From: Acidobacteriota bacterium
GTDB taxonomy: Bacteria > Acidobacteriota > Terriglobia > Terriglobales > Acidobacteriaceae
DNA: 64,000 bases
Reading direction: 5' to 3'
Assembly: GCA_003225555.1 (NCBI GenBank)
Contig: QIAM01000061.1
Span: 1-64,000, forward strand
In this document: positions 17,196 through 26,399 of the stretch, piece by piece
How the letters are laid out: every line of letters starts with the position of its first letter
How positions within the stretch are numbered: position 1 is the first letter of the stretch
Made by a program: the position numbers and the translations under genes
Notes under the pieces: generated by a model
What the model was told of the DNA's origin: nothing
The model's database searches: none
The model's input: only the letters and a program-made list of their open reading frames with translations

Positions 17196-17254
17196 ATTCC
17201 CCATGTATGCATTGCGGCTTTACGACGGGACGCTGGTCTGCATCTAACAAGGTG

Positions 17255-17938
17255 ATGAGAGAAAAACAGGAACGAGCAGTTGTCTTGTTGAGCGGCGGGA
17301 TGGATTCCTGCGTATGCGCCGCACTCGCCGCCCGCGATTATGGTGCGGCAGCCGTGCACGTAAGCTACGGGCAACGCACAGAGGCGCGCGAGCGTCAATC
17401 CTTTATAGGGATCTCCGGGCGACTGGGGATTCACGACAAGCTCATAGTCCGCAATGAAGCTCTGCGCGCGATCGGTGGATCGGCGCTCACTGATGAAGGC
17501 ATCGCCGTCCCAGAATCGAGTGCTCTCGGGGAGGACGTCCCGGTGACGTACGTTCCTTTCCGCAATGCGCATTTTTTGGCGGTCGCCGTCAGTTGGGCAG
17601 AAGTGTTGGGAGCCGGGAAGGTATACATTGGTGCGGTCGAGCCCGACAGTTCCGGCTATCCCGACTGCCGGCCGGCCTATTACAAAGCCTTCAATGAAGT
17701 CGTGAAAGCCGGCACGAAGGAAGGTCGGATTGAAGTCGTGACTCCGCTCATCGCCATGCGCAAAGCCGAGATCGTGCGGCTCGGTCTTGAATTGGGCGCG
17801 CCCTTCGATTTAACTTGGTCATGCTACAGCCGCGAGGATCAAGCATGTGGCAGATGCGACAGCTGCGTGCTGCGCCTGCGAGCGTTTGAGGCCGCGGGTG
17901 CGAGAGATCCGATTCCGTACGCAGTGCAGAATGTGTAG
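17255..17938 (+). CDS. queC: 7-cyano-7-deazaguanine synthase QueC
   Basis: ATP-dependent enzyme that converts 7-carboxy-7-deazaguanine to preQ0. The PP-loop SGGMDS (residues 13-18) is the nucleotide-binding motif, and the C-terminal zinc cysteines appear in CYSREDQACGRCDSC. The ATG at 17255 gives 227 residues, the normal family length; an in-frame GTG lies one codon earlier. With queD and queE this completes the route from dihydroneopterin triphosphate to preQ0. queF, tgt and queA are not in the window. Confidence 0.93.
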   Translation: MREKQERAVVLLSGGMDSCVCAALAARDYGAAAVHVSYGQRTEARERQSFIGISGRLGIHDKLIVRNEALRAIGGSALTDEGIAVPESSALGEDVPVTYVPFRNAHFLAVAVSWAEVLGAGKVYIGAVEPDSSGYPDCRPAYYKAFNEVVKAGTKEGRIEVVTPLIAMRKAEIVRLGLELGAPFDLTWSCYSREDQACGRCDSCVLRLRAFEAAGARDPIPYAVQNV

Positions 17939-18054
17939 AAATGGTAATTGGTGATTCTTGATTGTTGATTAGATTCTGAGATGGATGACGGTTTTTTTTC
18001 AATTAACAGTCAAAGATCAACCATGAAAATCGATTTTTGAGCCGGGAGGCCTCA

Positions 18055-19209
18055 ATGAGAAAATATTTCGCAATCTTCGTATTCGTGGTCCTGGTGGCGG
18101 GACTGTGTGTACCTCCCGTCTTCGCCCAGGCATCGGGATCGGTCAAGGGCGTCGCCAAGGATGCTGAAGGCAAACCCTTTGTCGGAGCCGTGGTCGAATT
18201 CATGAACCAAGACAACGGCCAAAAATACAATCTCTAGACCAACAACAAGGGCGAATACTTTTCCCTCGGCATCTCGCCTGGCAAGTACAAAGTCACGCTC
18301 TACAAGAGCCCCGACGATCAGAAGGCGGTTAAGGAGATTTACCACGTCAATGGCTTCCAGGTTCAACTCGACGAAAACAATCTGGACTTTGACCTCAAAA
18401 AAGAACAGGAAAACACTGCCAAGGGCCAGGGCTTGACGCCTGAGCAAATTAAGCAGATGCAGGAGCAGCAGGAGAAACAGAAGAAGGAAGTCACCACGGT
18501 CAAGGCCCTGAACGAGAAACTGGCCGCGGCGAACGCTGCGATCCAGGGTCAGGACTACGACACCGCCATAGCTGCCCTAAATGAGGCCAACCAGATGGAC
18601 TCCGGTCGCGACCTGATCTGGTTCAAGTTGGGAGATGCGTATCGTCTCTCGGCCAACAAGCAGACCGATCCTGCGGAAAAGCAGAAGCGTTTGGATTCCG
18701 CCGTCCAGTCCTATCAGAAAGCGGTGGAACTGAAGCAGGGGGTCACGAATGACAAAGACCCCAATGCAGCCAAGAGTCTCGCGGCTTATTACAACAACCT
18801 TGCAGAAGCATATGCCAAGGCCGGAAAGACCGATGATGCCGTGAAGACCTACGCGCAGGCGGCACAAATCGATCCCCCATCGGCCGGGCAGTATTACTTC
18901 AACACCGGCGCGGTGCTCACGAACTCCGGCAAAGTAGATGACGCCATTTCCGCATTCGACAAGGTCATCGCCGCCGATCCCAACCGTGCCGACGCATACT
19001 ACTGGAAGGGTGTGAACCTGATTGGCAAAGCCACGCTGCAGGGGGAGAAGATGGTCGCGCCGCCGGGAACCGCCGAGGCCTTCCAGAAATATCTCGAATT
19101 GCAACCGACAGGCACTTATGCCGACCCTGCCAAGCAGATGCTGGCCAGTATTGGGGCTTCGGTCGAGACCAGCTTTGGTGCCAAGAAAAAGCCCGCTCCG
19201 AAAAAGTAA
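18055..19209 (+). pseudogene. Secreted regulatory-domain/TPR protein split by an in-frame TAG
   Basis: The gene starts at 18055 with a signal peptide (MRKYFAIFVFVVLVAGLCVP, cleavage near FAQA) behind a GGGAGG ribosome site. A carboxypeptidase-regulatory-like beta domain (GSVKGVAKDAEGKPFVGAVV) is cut at codon 61 by TAG (18235-18237), and the same frame then continues without any shift: TNNKGEYFSLGISPGKYKVT completes the domain. A coiled segment and about four TPR-like repeats run to 19209. A single base change (for example AAG or CAG to TAG) explains it. Translation could resume at an ATG at 18433 and give a leaderless TPR fragment. TAG ends many other genes here, so general recoding is unlikely. 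A terminator follows directly. Confidence 0.75.
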
Positions 19210-19232
19210 GTTACTTTTGGACACGGATATTG

Positions 19233-19258
19233 AGGGCGGCCTGCGGGCCGCCCTTTCG
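19233..19258 (+). terminator. Rho-independent terminator
   Basis: AGGGCGGCC-TGCG-GGCCGCCCT is a perfect 9-bp stem with a tetraloop, followed by a short T-rich run (TTCGT). It lies 24 bases after the stop codon of the TPR gene. Confidence 0.7.
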
Positions 19259-19390
19259 TATGTAGAGATTAGGCCGTATTACGAAGGGCTATGTACTTGC
19301 TGTCCTTACCTTTACAGACGCGCCGCGATACAGTAAATGCATCTCATTCTCTCTTCTCTGTGCTGGTGCGAGTCCTAAGTGTGAGGAACG

Positions 19391-20536
19391 ATGGCATCAC
19401 CGGGCATTGCCCCTATTTCCGTTGAATTAGAAGGCTTTTCAGGTACCGGCCGCGTGGCCACACCAGCGCTGCTGAGCGCCATGCTGCGTGCCGCCGAGAA
19501 GATCAGCGATCTGATCTTCTCTCCCGGGCGGCCGCCGCAGGTGCAGGTCTATGGCCAGTTGATTCCAGTCCAGGTGCCGGGATTGAATGCCCTCGGTCCC
19601 GACGACACACGTCACATCGCGGTCGACCTCATCGGCGACAACAAGCAAGCCATTACTACCCTGCGCGAGCAGGGTGCATGCGACGTCTCCTATGGCCTGC
19701 CGGGACTGGCGCGGTTTCGCGTCAACGTCTTCATCCAGCGCGGAAGTTGCGCGGTGGTGATGCGAGTGATTCCCACTGCGATTCCGGACTTCGCTTCATT
19801 GCGTCTGCCGCAAAGCCTGGGCGAAGTTTCGAAGTTGCGCGACGGCATCGTGCTCGTGACCGGGCCCGCCGGATCGGGCAAATCTTCGACCCTGGCTGTG
19901 CTACTCGATTGCATCAACCGCGAGCGCTACTACCACGTCATTACCATCGAAGATCCCATTGAGTTTCTGCACAACCACAAGTGCTGCACCATTCACCAGC
20001 GTGAGTTGCACAGCGACACGCCGAGTTTTGCCCATGCGCTGCGCTCCGCGTTGCGGCAGGCGCCGAAGGTCATCCTGGTTGGAGAAATGCGTGATCGCGA
20101 GACCATCGAGATCGTTCTCGAAGCGGCCGAGACCGGACACCTCGTGTTCTCCAGCCTGAACACCATGGACGCTTCCAAGACCGTAGAGCGCATCGTCAGT
20201 TCGTTCTCGCCCGCTGAGCAGCACAGGATCCGCGAACGCTTCGCCAAATGCTTCCGTTACATCATCTGCCAGCGGCTTCTGCCCAAGGCCGACCGCAGCG
20301 GGCGGGTACCCATCATCGAAATACTCAAAGCCAATGCCCGCACCCGCGAGTGCATCGAAAAGGGAGAGCGCGAAGACAAGACCCTGCTCGATGCGATGAA
20401 GGCCGCCCACGCCGAGGGAATGCAGCACTTCGATGGAGAGATCGCAGAACTAGTAAGGGATCGCGTGATCGATCTCGAGACCGGTTTGTCCTTCGCCAGC
20501 AGTCCCGGAGTACTAGGCCAAGCCCTAGCCCGATAG
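19391..20536 (+). CDS. pilT: PilT/PilB-family twitching-motility ATPase
   Basis: 381-residue secretion-type ATPase most like the type IV pilus retraction motor PilT. Walker A is GPAGSGKSST (from residue 158), the Asp box is TIEDPIEFLH, Walker B is VILVGEMRD and the His box region is AAETGHLVFSSLNT. The N-terminal PAS-like domain (SDLIFSPGRPPQVQVYGQL) is also typical. It is a lone copy, not in a pil operon; the orphan Flp pilin at 60.3 kb is the only other pilus-like gene in the window. GAGG precedes the ATG. Confidence 0.88.
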   Translation: MASPGIAPISVELEGFSGTGRVATPALLSAMLRAAEKISDLIFSPGRPPQVQVYGQLIPVQVPGLNALGPDDTRHIAVDLIGDNKQAITTLREQGACDVSYGLPGLARFRVNVFIQRGSCAVVMRVIPTAIPDFASLRLPQSLGEVSKLRDGIVLVTGPAGSGKSSTLAVLLDCINRERYYHVITIEDPIEFLHNHKCCTIHQRELHSDTPSFAHALRSALRQAPKVILVGEMRDRETIEIVLEAAETGHLVFSSLNTMDASKTVERIVSSFSPAEQHRIRERFAKCFRYIICQRLLPKADRSGRVPIIEILKANARTRECIEKGEREDKTLLDAMKAAHAEGMQHFDGEIAELVRDRVIDLETGLSFASSPGVLGQALAR

Positions 20537-20678
20537 AGAATCACGTAGCGGCGGACGCATTCGTCCGCTTGGTTTTGATCGAAGCCGAACGTCCCGCCAT
20601 GTGAAGCCCGAATATTCCTGGCACACAAATCCCCTCAAGAAGAATCAAACCGTAGCCTCCACCCGGTATCATTCGCCT

Positions 20679-21947
20679 ATGGCCGTAGGACCGGAAGCCC
20701 CCACCATCCCAACTTTCGAAGAAGCTCGTCACCTGGTGGCGAACCACGCCGCCCAGTTGCACCCTACCGGCACGGAGTCTGTAGTGCTCTTACAGGCCTC
20801 CGATCGAGTGCTCGCTGAGTCTGTGGTGGCGGACCGGGACATCCCGCCATTTCCGCGGTCTACCCGGGACGGCTATGCCGTTCAAGCCGTAGACCTCGGC
20901 AAGCTTCCGGCAACTCTGGATGTGATTGCAGAAATCAGAGCAGGCCAGGAACCGGAAGACACTCCTTCCCTGCTGGCTCGTGGACAGGCTGCATCCATCA
21001 TGACCGGCGCCCCGGTGCCAGCCGGTGCCGATGCAGTCTTGATGGTCGAGTACACCACGCGTAAAGCCGATCGCGTCGAGGTTACGCGAGCGGTGACGCC
21101 GGGAGAGAACCTAGTCCCGAAAGGTGCAGAAGCCCGGCTGGGAGCCGCTTTGCTGCACCCGGGCACGCGGCTGAATGATTCGGCCATTGCGCTGGCCGCG
21201 TCGGTAGGCAAGTCACAACTGAATGTTTACCTGCCTCCGCGAGTCGCAGTCCTCACGACGGGCGATGAAATCGTTCCGGTCGAGAGTTCACCGGGACCAA
21301 CTCGGATTCGCAACTCCAACAGCTACTCGCTCGCCGCGCAGATTCAGCGATCCGGCGGTAAGCCCGTGCTCTTGCCCATTGCTCCCGACGAGCCACGGGA
21401 ACTGAGGCGCCTCATTGAGGAAGGCCTGCAATCCGACCTGCTGATCCTCACCGGCGGAGTTTCAATGGGCCGCTACGATCTGGTCGAACAGGTACTCTCC
21501 GACCTGAACGCCGAATTCTTCTTCACGGGAGCGAAGATCCAACCCGGCCGACCGGTAGTGTTTGGGCAAGTCCCGTGTGGGGCGGACACTCCTGTCCGCC
21601 AAACGCCGGCCAAATATTTCTTCGGCCTGCCCGGTAATCCAGTCTCCACCATGGTGACCTTCGAACTCTTCGCCCGTCCGATATTGGAAGCTCTGGCAGG
21701 CATGACTCCGCAAAAGCTCGTGTTCTTGCACGCACAACTGAAATCCGACATTCGCGTCAAGACCGGATTAAAGCGTTTCCTTCCAGCAGTCCTCTCCGGC
21801 GAATTCGAGAATTCGGAAGTCGAACTCGTCGCCTGGCAGGGCTCGGGAGACATCGCGGCAACCGCCCGCGCAAACTGCTATATCGTCGTCCCGCCCGATC
21901 GCGAGCGTCTCGCAGCCGGCGAATGGGTCGCCGTGATGATGCGATGA
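20679..21947 (+). CDS. moeA: Molybdopterin molybdenumtransferase MoeA
   Basis: Inserts molybdate into adenylylated molybdopterin, the last step of molybdenum-cofactor synthesis. Recognised by RDIPPFPRSTRDGYAV, IMTGAPVPAGADAVLMVEY, VLTTGDEIV, LTGGVSMGRYDLV and GLPGNPVSTMV. ATG 20679 gives about 422 residues; an earlier ATG at 20601 adds only unconserved sequence. Just before GLPGNPVS the protein contains CGADTPVRQTPA, encoded by a palindromic repeat (21581-21600) that is absent from standard MoeA proteins. moaC follows after 33 bp and a MoaB/Mog gene lies downstream, so this is a small molybdenum-cofactor cluster. Confidence 0.94.
   Translation: MAVGPEAPTIPTFEEARHLVANHAAQLHPTGTESVVLLQASDRVLAESVVADRDIPPFPRSTRDGYAVQAVDLGKLPATLDVIAEIRAGQEPEDTPSLLARGQAASIMTGAPVPAGADAVLMVEYTTRKADRVEVTRAVTPGENLVPKGAEARLGAALLHPGTRLNDSAIALAASVGKSQLNVYLPPRVAVLTTGDEIVPVESSPGPTRIRNSNSYSLAAQIQRSGGKPVLLPIAPDEPRELRRLIEEGLQSDLLILTGGVSMGRYDLVEQVLSDLNAEFFFTGAKIQPGRPVVFGQVPCGADTPVRQTPAKYFFGLPGNPVSTMVTFELFARPILEALAGMTPQKLVFLHAQLKSDIRVKTGLKRFLPAVLSGEFENSEVELVAWQGSGDIAATARANCYIVVPPDRERLAAGEWVAVMMR
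21581..21600. repeat. Palindrome inside moeA
   Basis: GGCGGACA-CTCC-TGTCCGCC is a perfect 8-bp hairpin, read in frame within moeA immediately before the conserved GLPGNPVS block. It is another example of REP-like sequence in a core gene. Confidence 0.7.
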
Positions 21948-21980
21948 GCAACAATCTCCCATGTAAGATAGATCTTTCGC

Positions 21981-22463
21981 ATGGCGAAGAAGCTCTCCCA
22001 CTACGACCGCACCGGACGCGCCCGCATGGTTGACGTTTCCCAAAAGCAACCAACCAAGCGCGAGGCCGAGGCCAGCGCCTTCGTCGCCATGAAACCCGCG
22101 ATACTTGCGGCACTGCCAAAGAATCCAAAGGGCGATCCGCTGGAGGTCGCGCGAGTGGCTGGAATCATGGCCGCCAAGCGCACCGCCGAGTTGATTCCCA
22201 TGTGCCATCCTCTCCCGCTCGCGCTCGTTGATGTCGATCTGCGCGTATGCGAGAATGGCGTCGCGATTACCTCCAAAGTGTCGACCACCGCCGAGACTGG
22301 CGTGGAAATGGAAGCACTGGTAGCAGTCACCGTATCCGCCCTCACCATTTATGACATGACGAAGGCGCTGGATAAGGGGATCGAAATTCGAGAGATCGTA
22401 CTCGAACGCAAGTCCGGCGGGAAGAGTGGCGACTACCACCGGCCGAAGCCGAAGAAGAAATAG
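21981..22463 (+). CDS. moaC: Cyclic pyranopterin monophosphate synthase MoaC
   Basis: Early molybdenum-cofactor enzyme, acting after MoaA. Typical segments are [36 protein letters not shown] and [20 protein letters not shown] followed by [11 protein letters not shown], which hold the active-site His and Lys. 160 residues is the usual length. It lies just behind moeA in the same direction. moaA is not in the window. Confidence 0.95.
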   Translation: MAKKLSHYDRTGRARMVDVSQKQPTKREAEASAFVAMKPAILAALPKNPKGDPLEVARVAGIMAAKRTAELIPMCHPLPLALVDVDLRVCENGVAITSKVSTTAETGVEMEALVAVTVSALTIYDMTKALDKGIEIREIVLERKSGGKSGDYHRPKPKKK

Positions 22464-22477
22464 GGCTCAGTCGATTC

Positions 22478-23317
22478 ATGGCGAACAACGTCAAGCTCCT
22501 GCTGGTGGACGATAATCCGATGGTACTGGGCATGCTGCAGCAGGCCTTGTCTCCGCTGGCTGCCGTCACCACGGCGGGCGATGCCGCGGACGCCTTGCTG
22601 AAAGCGGTGGACGACCCTCCGGACTTGCTGGTGTGCGACTACCGCATGCCGGGGATGGACGGACGCCAGTTGGTCGAGAAGCTGAGGAGCCGTCCCCCAA
22701 CCGCGAATTTTCCCACCGTCCTGATGGCGAGCAAAGCGGACATTGCCGAGCGCCTGTCGCAGCAGGATGCGGCCGACGACTACCTGGAAAAGCCCTTTTT
22801 CCTGAAAGACGCGACGCGCCGCGTCAAGCGCATGATTGATCGCATCGCGCTCGAGAAGATGGCGAAGACTGCACCTTCCGACGGCGTCGTGCGCGGAAAT
22901 TTATCTCAGATGAATGTCATCGACCTGATGCAGTCGCTGGAGATGGGACGCAAGAGCTGCCAGCTCTCTCTGGCCAACGACGGAGAAAAGTGCGTGGTGT
23001 TCTTCGTCGAAGGCCAAGTCAAACACGCAACTTATGGATCGCTGGTCGGCGATGAGGCCGTATTCAAGGTGCTGCGCTGGACCGGCGGAAACTTCGAGCT
23101 CGACTTCGAAGGCAAGACCGACAAAGAGACGACTCAGCTGAACACACAAGGGCTGCTGATGGAAGGACTGCGCCTGCTCGACGAATCGCAACGCGACTCC
23201 GGCAGCGAAGCCGCAGAGAGCGTCAGCCCACCCGCCGCAGCCGCAAGCACCACCCCAGCCGGCGGAAAACAGGGTGGCCGAAAGGAAGAAGAGGACGATG
23301 TTCTCCTCGACAGCTGA
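22478..23317 (+). CDS. Response regulator with a DUF4388 (PATAN-like) domain
   Basis: Residues 1-125 form a receiver domain: DD at 11-12, phospho-acceptor Asp54 in LLVCDYRMPGMDG, and a conserved Ser/Lys region in VLMASKADI. After a short helix, residues ~140-235 form a DUF4388 domain (GNLSQMNVIDLMQSLEMGRK, with GKTDKETTQLNTQGLLMEGL further on), found in bacterial signalling proteins linked to gliding or polar functions. The C-terminus is a low-complexity tail. It starts 14 bp after moaC and overlaps the next gene by 20 bp, so it is embedded in the molybdenum-cofactor gene run without an obvious functional tie. No histidine kinase is adjacent. Confidence 0.85.
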   Translation: MANNVKLLLVDDNPMVLGMLQQALSPLAAVTTAGDAADALLKAVDDPPDLLVCDYRMPGMDGRQLVEKLRSRPPTANFPTVLMASKADIAERLSQQDAADDYLEKPFFLKDATRRVKRMIDRIALEKMAKTAPSDGVVRGNLSQMNVIDLMQSLEMGRKSCQLSLANDGEKCVVFFVEGQVKHATYGSLVGDEAVFKVLRWTGGNFELDFEGKTDKETTQLNTQGLLMEGLRLLDESQRDSGSEAAESVSPPAAAASTTPAGGKQGGRKEEEDDVLLDS

Positions 23318-23825
23318 AGTACGAGTATCGGCAAACTTCACCGCGGCGGTGGTTACCGTCAGCGATTCTTGCTCTCGCGGCGAGCGCGTCGATCTGTCGG
23401 GACCGGCGGTGGCTGAGGCGCTCGAAAAATTCGGCTTTCAAGTAGTACGCCGCGAAGTCGTGCAGGACGATTCCCTCCAGATTCAAAATCTCCTCGTACT
23501 GCTGGCCAAAGAGGTCCCGCTCGTGGTCACAACCGGTGGAACCGGGATTGCACCTCGCGACGTTACTCCGGAGGCAACGCGGGCGGTTTGTGACCGCGTG
23601 CTCGATGGCGTGCCCGAACGCATGCGTAGTGAAGGAGTGAAGAAAACTCCGTTTGCTGCCTTGAGCCGCGGGGTATGTGGAGTGCACGGCAGGACTCTGA
23701 TCCTGAATCTGCCGGGAAGTCCGGGCGGGGCGGTAGAGTCGCTCGAAGTTGTCGTCGAACTGATTCCACATGCGCTCAAACTTCTTCAGGGACATACGGA
23801 ACATTCCTGGGAAATCAAAATCTAG
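23298..23825 (+). CDS. moaB: MoaB/Mog-type molybdopterin adenylyltransferase
   Basis: 175-residue protein of the MoaB/MogA fold that adenylylates molybdopterin before metal insertion. The signature blocks are FTAAVVTVSDSCSRGE, SGPAVAEALEKFGFQVV, VVTTGGTGIAPRDVTPEA and LILNLPGSPGGAVESLE. The ATG at 23298 follows GAAGAGG; an in-frame start at 23274 is also possible, and in both cases the gene overlaps the end of the response-regulator gene. Together with moeA and moaC it completes the late cofactor steps. I cannot separate MoaB from MogA by sequence alone. Confidence 0.9.
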   Translation: MFSSTAEVRVSANFTAAVVTVSDSCSRGERVDLSGPAVAEALEKFGFQVVRREVVQDDSLQIQNLLVLLAKEVPLVVTTGGTGIAPRDVTPEATRAVCDRVLDGVPERMRSEGVKKTPFAALSRGVCGVHGRTLILNLPGSPGGAVESLEVVVELIPHALKLLQGHTEHSWEIKI

Positions 23826-23843
23826 CTCTGGAGCGGCGTGGGA

Positions 23844-23884
23844 CGTTAGACCTCGGACCTCAGACCCTCAGACCTCGGGACGTC
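23844..23884. repeat. Word-like intergenic repeat
   Basis: Units of the type GACCTCGGACCTCAGACCCTCAG are repeated imperfectly in the gap after moaB, and AGGTCTGACG occurs once more downstream in inverted order. No gene is present here. Confidence 0.4.
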
Positions 23885-23964
23885 GCGGTTCAAGACTCGT
23901 CGATCATCCGCTCAAACCGGCCGAGGTCTGACGCCGCGCCTCCTTTCACGTACACTGACCCCCG

Positions 23965-24579
23965 TTGAAGACCATTGGACACATTCTGGCGCGCTATACC
24001 GCGTGGATTTGGGGCTTGCTAGCGCCGCTCGGGATCTGGGGCGTCTTCGTCATCGCCTTCGCCGACTCGGCTCTGCTGGGAATGCCGGTGGATGCCGTGG
24101 TGGCGGCCTACGTCTACAAAAATCACAGCTACTTTTTGCTCTACGTGGTGCTGGCAGCGCTGGGTTCGGCGATCGGTAGCATACCGCTGTATATCCTGGG
24201 ATATCTGGGCGGCGAAAAGGTCCTGCGCAAGCGGATCTCGGAAGCACGATTTCTAAAGATTCACCGCTCCTTTGAGCAGCACGAATTCTGGGCGCTGATG
24301 TTTCCGGGAATGCTGCCTCCGCCCACGCCGTTCAAGGCATTCGTGCTCGCCGCCGCCGTCTTCGAGATGCGGTTCCGCGATTTTCTGGCAGCGGTTTTTG
24401 CCGGCAGGTTCGTGCGCTTTCTGGTGCTCTCGCTCCTGACGCTGTGGTTTGGCCCGCAGATCATTGGCCTGGCAGGAAGCTTATTCCGCCAGCATTTCTA
24501 CTGGGTTATGGGAGCATTGGTGGGAGTGTTGTTTCTGTGGCTGTTGCTGCGGCGAAGCAGGAGAAGGGCAAATCGCTAG
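23965..24579 (+). CDS. DedA/VTT-family membrane protein
   Basis: 204-residue polytopic membrane protein of the SNARE-associated/VTT (DedA) type. The central stretch LGSAIGSIPLYILGYLGGEKVL and the re-entrant segment FPGMLPPPTPFKAFVLAAA, with its conserved Pro cluster, match the family. Such proteins act as lipid scramblases or undecaprenyl-phosphate translocases; which lipid is moved here is unknown. The start is TTG at 23965, with no ATG near the conserved region. It is separated from the cofactor genes by a repeat-filled gap and followed by a convergent gene. Confidence 0.83.
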   Translation: MKTIGHILARYTAWIWGLLAPLGIWGVFVIAFADSALLGMPVDAVVAAYVYKNHSYFLLYVVLAALGSAIGSIPLYILGYLGGEKVLRKRISEARFLKIHRSFEQHEFWALMFPGMLPPPTPFKAFVLAAAVFEMRFRDFLAAVFAGRFVRFLVLSLLTLWFGPQIIGLAGSLFRQHFYWVMGALVGVLFLWLLLRRSRRRANR

Positions 24580-24657
24580 AAAGTGCATGAGGCTGGTAAT
24601 CTCAACCAAACAAAATTAGGAAGGCTTGCGTCGAGCCGCTTGCCGCGTCTTCCGCGA

Positions 24658-25650
24658 CTAGTTCTTGACTTTCTGTCTGGGTGTGACCCTGCTCAAGACG
24701 AACTCCTGGATCAGGTCGCTGAGCATGCGTTCGCTGGTGGAGAGAAAGAAATTCTGGAACACCAGCCCCGCCCCGCGATTCGATGCCGGATAGTAGAGGT
24801 TGGAGAGAGCCGACGAACCCAGATCGCCGCCGATGCTCGAGTAGTTGGGTTGCAACCTTCCGTTGTCTCCCCGGCAGAGGAATGGGCTGGACAGTGCGTG
24901 GAAAGCGCGAGACTTATTTGTTCCCGTCCCCTGATAGTAGTAGCGGGGATCCTGGTGCAGCAGCGAGGGCAGGATGGCGCCGCCGATCATGATGTCGGAC
25001 AAGCCGTCGGCGGCGGCAGCACCAAAGCGCTCGCCGTAGCCCTTGGCACCCTGCACGTAGTTGGGAGTGTTACCCGCCTGGTTCATACTCGCGAGCGCAG
25101 CTACCCCGAGGACGGTGACAACGTCCGTGGAGGTTTTCAAGGCAAGATGGAACTTCAGCTTGGTGGTAAGCGGCGCCGGGTTGGGATCGTAGACAACGTA
25201 GAAATTGGGGATGATGCCTAAGACGCGCTGCGTCTCCTCGACCTTGACCTGCTCGGTAGCAACTTCCTCCGGTGTATTCACCACACTTACCGTGGTCGTC
25301 ACCTCCGCGATGTGGAGCTTGCTGTCGGTGAGGATCAGATACTGGCCCGAATTAAGGACCAGGTCGGGCGAGGTCCAGTCGCCAAAACCTTGGGCGGTGA
25401 TGATGACTCGGTAGTTGCCAGGCACGAGTTGCTTGAACTCAAAAAATCCGTTGTCGTCCGACATGATCTTGCTGGGATCTTTCAAGCCAGGGCCTTGGAG
25501 GGTGACGGTGGCGCCGGAAAGGGTGTCGCCATTCACATCGGTTACCGTGCCGGTAATATGACCTGACGCCGGGTTGGTATCCTGCGCCGCCAAAGGCGCA
25601 GCTATCGCAACGGCTGCCAAAATCAACAGCCAGATTCGTTGAGTTCTCAC
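24658..25650 (-). CDS. Secreted protein with N-terminal carboxypeptidase-regulatory-like domain
   Basis: 330-residue exported protein. The signal peptide is RIWLLILAAVAIAAPLAAQ; it is followed by a beta-sandwich regulatory-like domain (GHITGTVTDVNGDTLSGATV and YRVIITAQGFGDWTS) of the type that precedes many acidobacterial TonB-dependent receptors. The C-terminal half (LLHQDPRYYYQGTGTNKSRA and onward) is a domain I do not recognise beyond its recurrence in acidobacterial surface proteins. The GTG at 25650 was chosen because GGAG lies 8 bases upstream and the signal peptide begins there. Probably periplasmic or outer-membrane associated. Confidence 0.75.
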   Translation of the reverse strand: MRTQRIWLLILAAVAIAAPLAAQDTNPASGHITGTVTDVNGDTLSGATVTLQGPGLKDPSKIMSDDNGFFEFKQLVPGNYRVIITAQGFGDWTSPDLVLNSGQYLILTDSKLHIAEVTTTVSVVNTPEEVATEQVKVEETQRVLGIIPNFYVVYDPNPAPLTTKLKFHLALKTSTDVVTVLGVAALASMNQAGNTPNYVQGAKGYGERFGAAAADGLSDIMIGGAILPSLLHQDPRYYYQGTGTNKSRAFHALSSPFLCRGDNGRLQPNYSSIGGDLGSSALSNLYYPASNRGAGLVFQNFFLSTSERMLSDLIQEFVLSRVTPRQKVKN

Positions 25651-25841
25651 AGCAAGGCTCCAATGCCAGCGTCGGATAAAACTTGATCTTACCGTCGCAG
25701 TTCCGGTCGTCCGCAACTGCCGGAAGGTCAATGTCCCAGTGGGGATTGGATTGGTTAAGAGTTGTTCAGAGACAACGCTATGGCCTGGGAGCTATCCCTT
25801 CCCAAGGCATTCGGGGGGGTCATCCACCGTTTCGCCTGCTG

Positions 25842-26399
25842 CTAGGCGGCGATGTGATGGTTCGCCGGCTTGTGCAGCCAACGCGCCAATGCATCGAAGA
25901 AGAGGGGCGTTCCGAACATGACGACGGAGAAGAACAGGTCGCTCTCTACGGTTCCGCGGAAAAAAGGTATGCCGGCGGCGTAAGACATCATCACCCCGTG
26001 GAGCGTTTTCGGATACATGTCATAGGCGGCCCAAACGGCGAAATTGCTGATCAGGAAGAACGAGACCGACGTGCCGAGCGCCGCGCCAATCACCCGGACC
26101 ATGCCAGCTTTCTCGCGCAGGTTCGTGCCCAGCCAGACGATGGCCGCGTACCAGGCCCAGGTCACGAGCAGATCCCATCCGACAGGATAGTGATAAACAA
26201 ATCGGTTCAGCAAGACGTCGGCAGCCGCCAGCAGCACGACGGGAATCCACGTCTGGCGCCGCGAGCCGCGCGCGCCAAAGAACAGCAGCGAAGCTCCTAG
26301 CGGCGTGAAGTGCCACGCGTGAGGAAGAATATTGTAGGGACCGGCAAATGGCAGGAAGCGGACGGCAACGGCCAGTAGCACGAATAGATAAGGCAGCAT
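25842..26399 (-). CDS. Membrane protein of unknown function (DUF6580-like)
   Basis: 185-residue protein with about five membrane helices and short loops. The segment NILPHAWHFTPLGASLLFFG followed by RRQTWIPVVLLAAADVLLN resembles DUF6580 proteins, small multi-pass proteins reminiscent of ECF-type S components; no role is established. ATG at 26399 was chosen with GAGG five bases upstream. The gene is isolated between two longer intergenic stretches. Confidence 0.65.
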   Translation of the reverse strand: MLPYLFVLLAVAVRFLPFAGPYNILPHAWHFTPLGASLLFFGARGSRRQTWIPVVLLAAADVLLNRFVYHYPVGWDLLVTWAWYAAIVWLGTNLREKAGMVRVIGAALGTSVSFFLISNFAVWAAYDMYPKTLHGVMMSYAAGIPFFRGTVESDLFFSVVMFGTPLFFDALARWLHKPANHHIAA

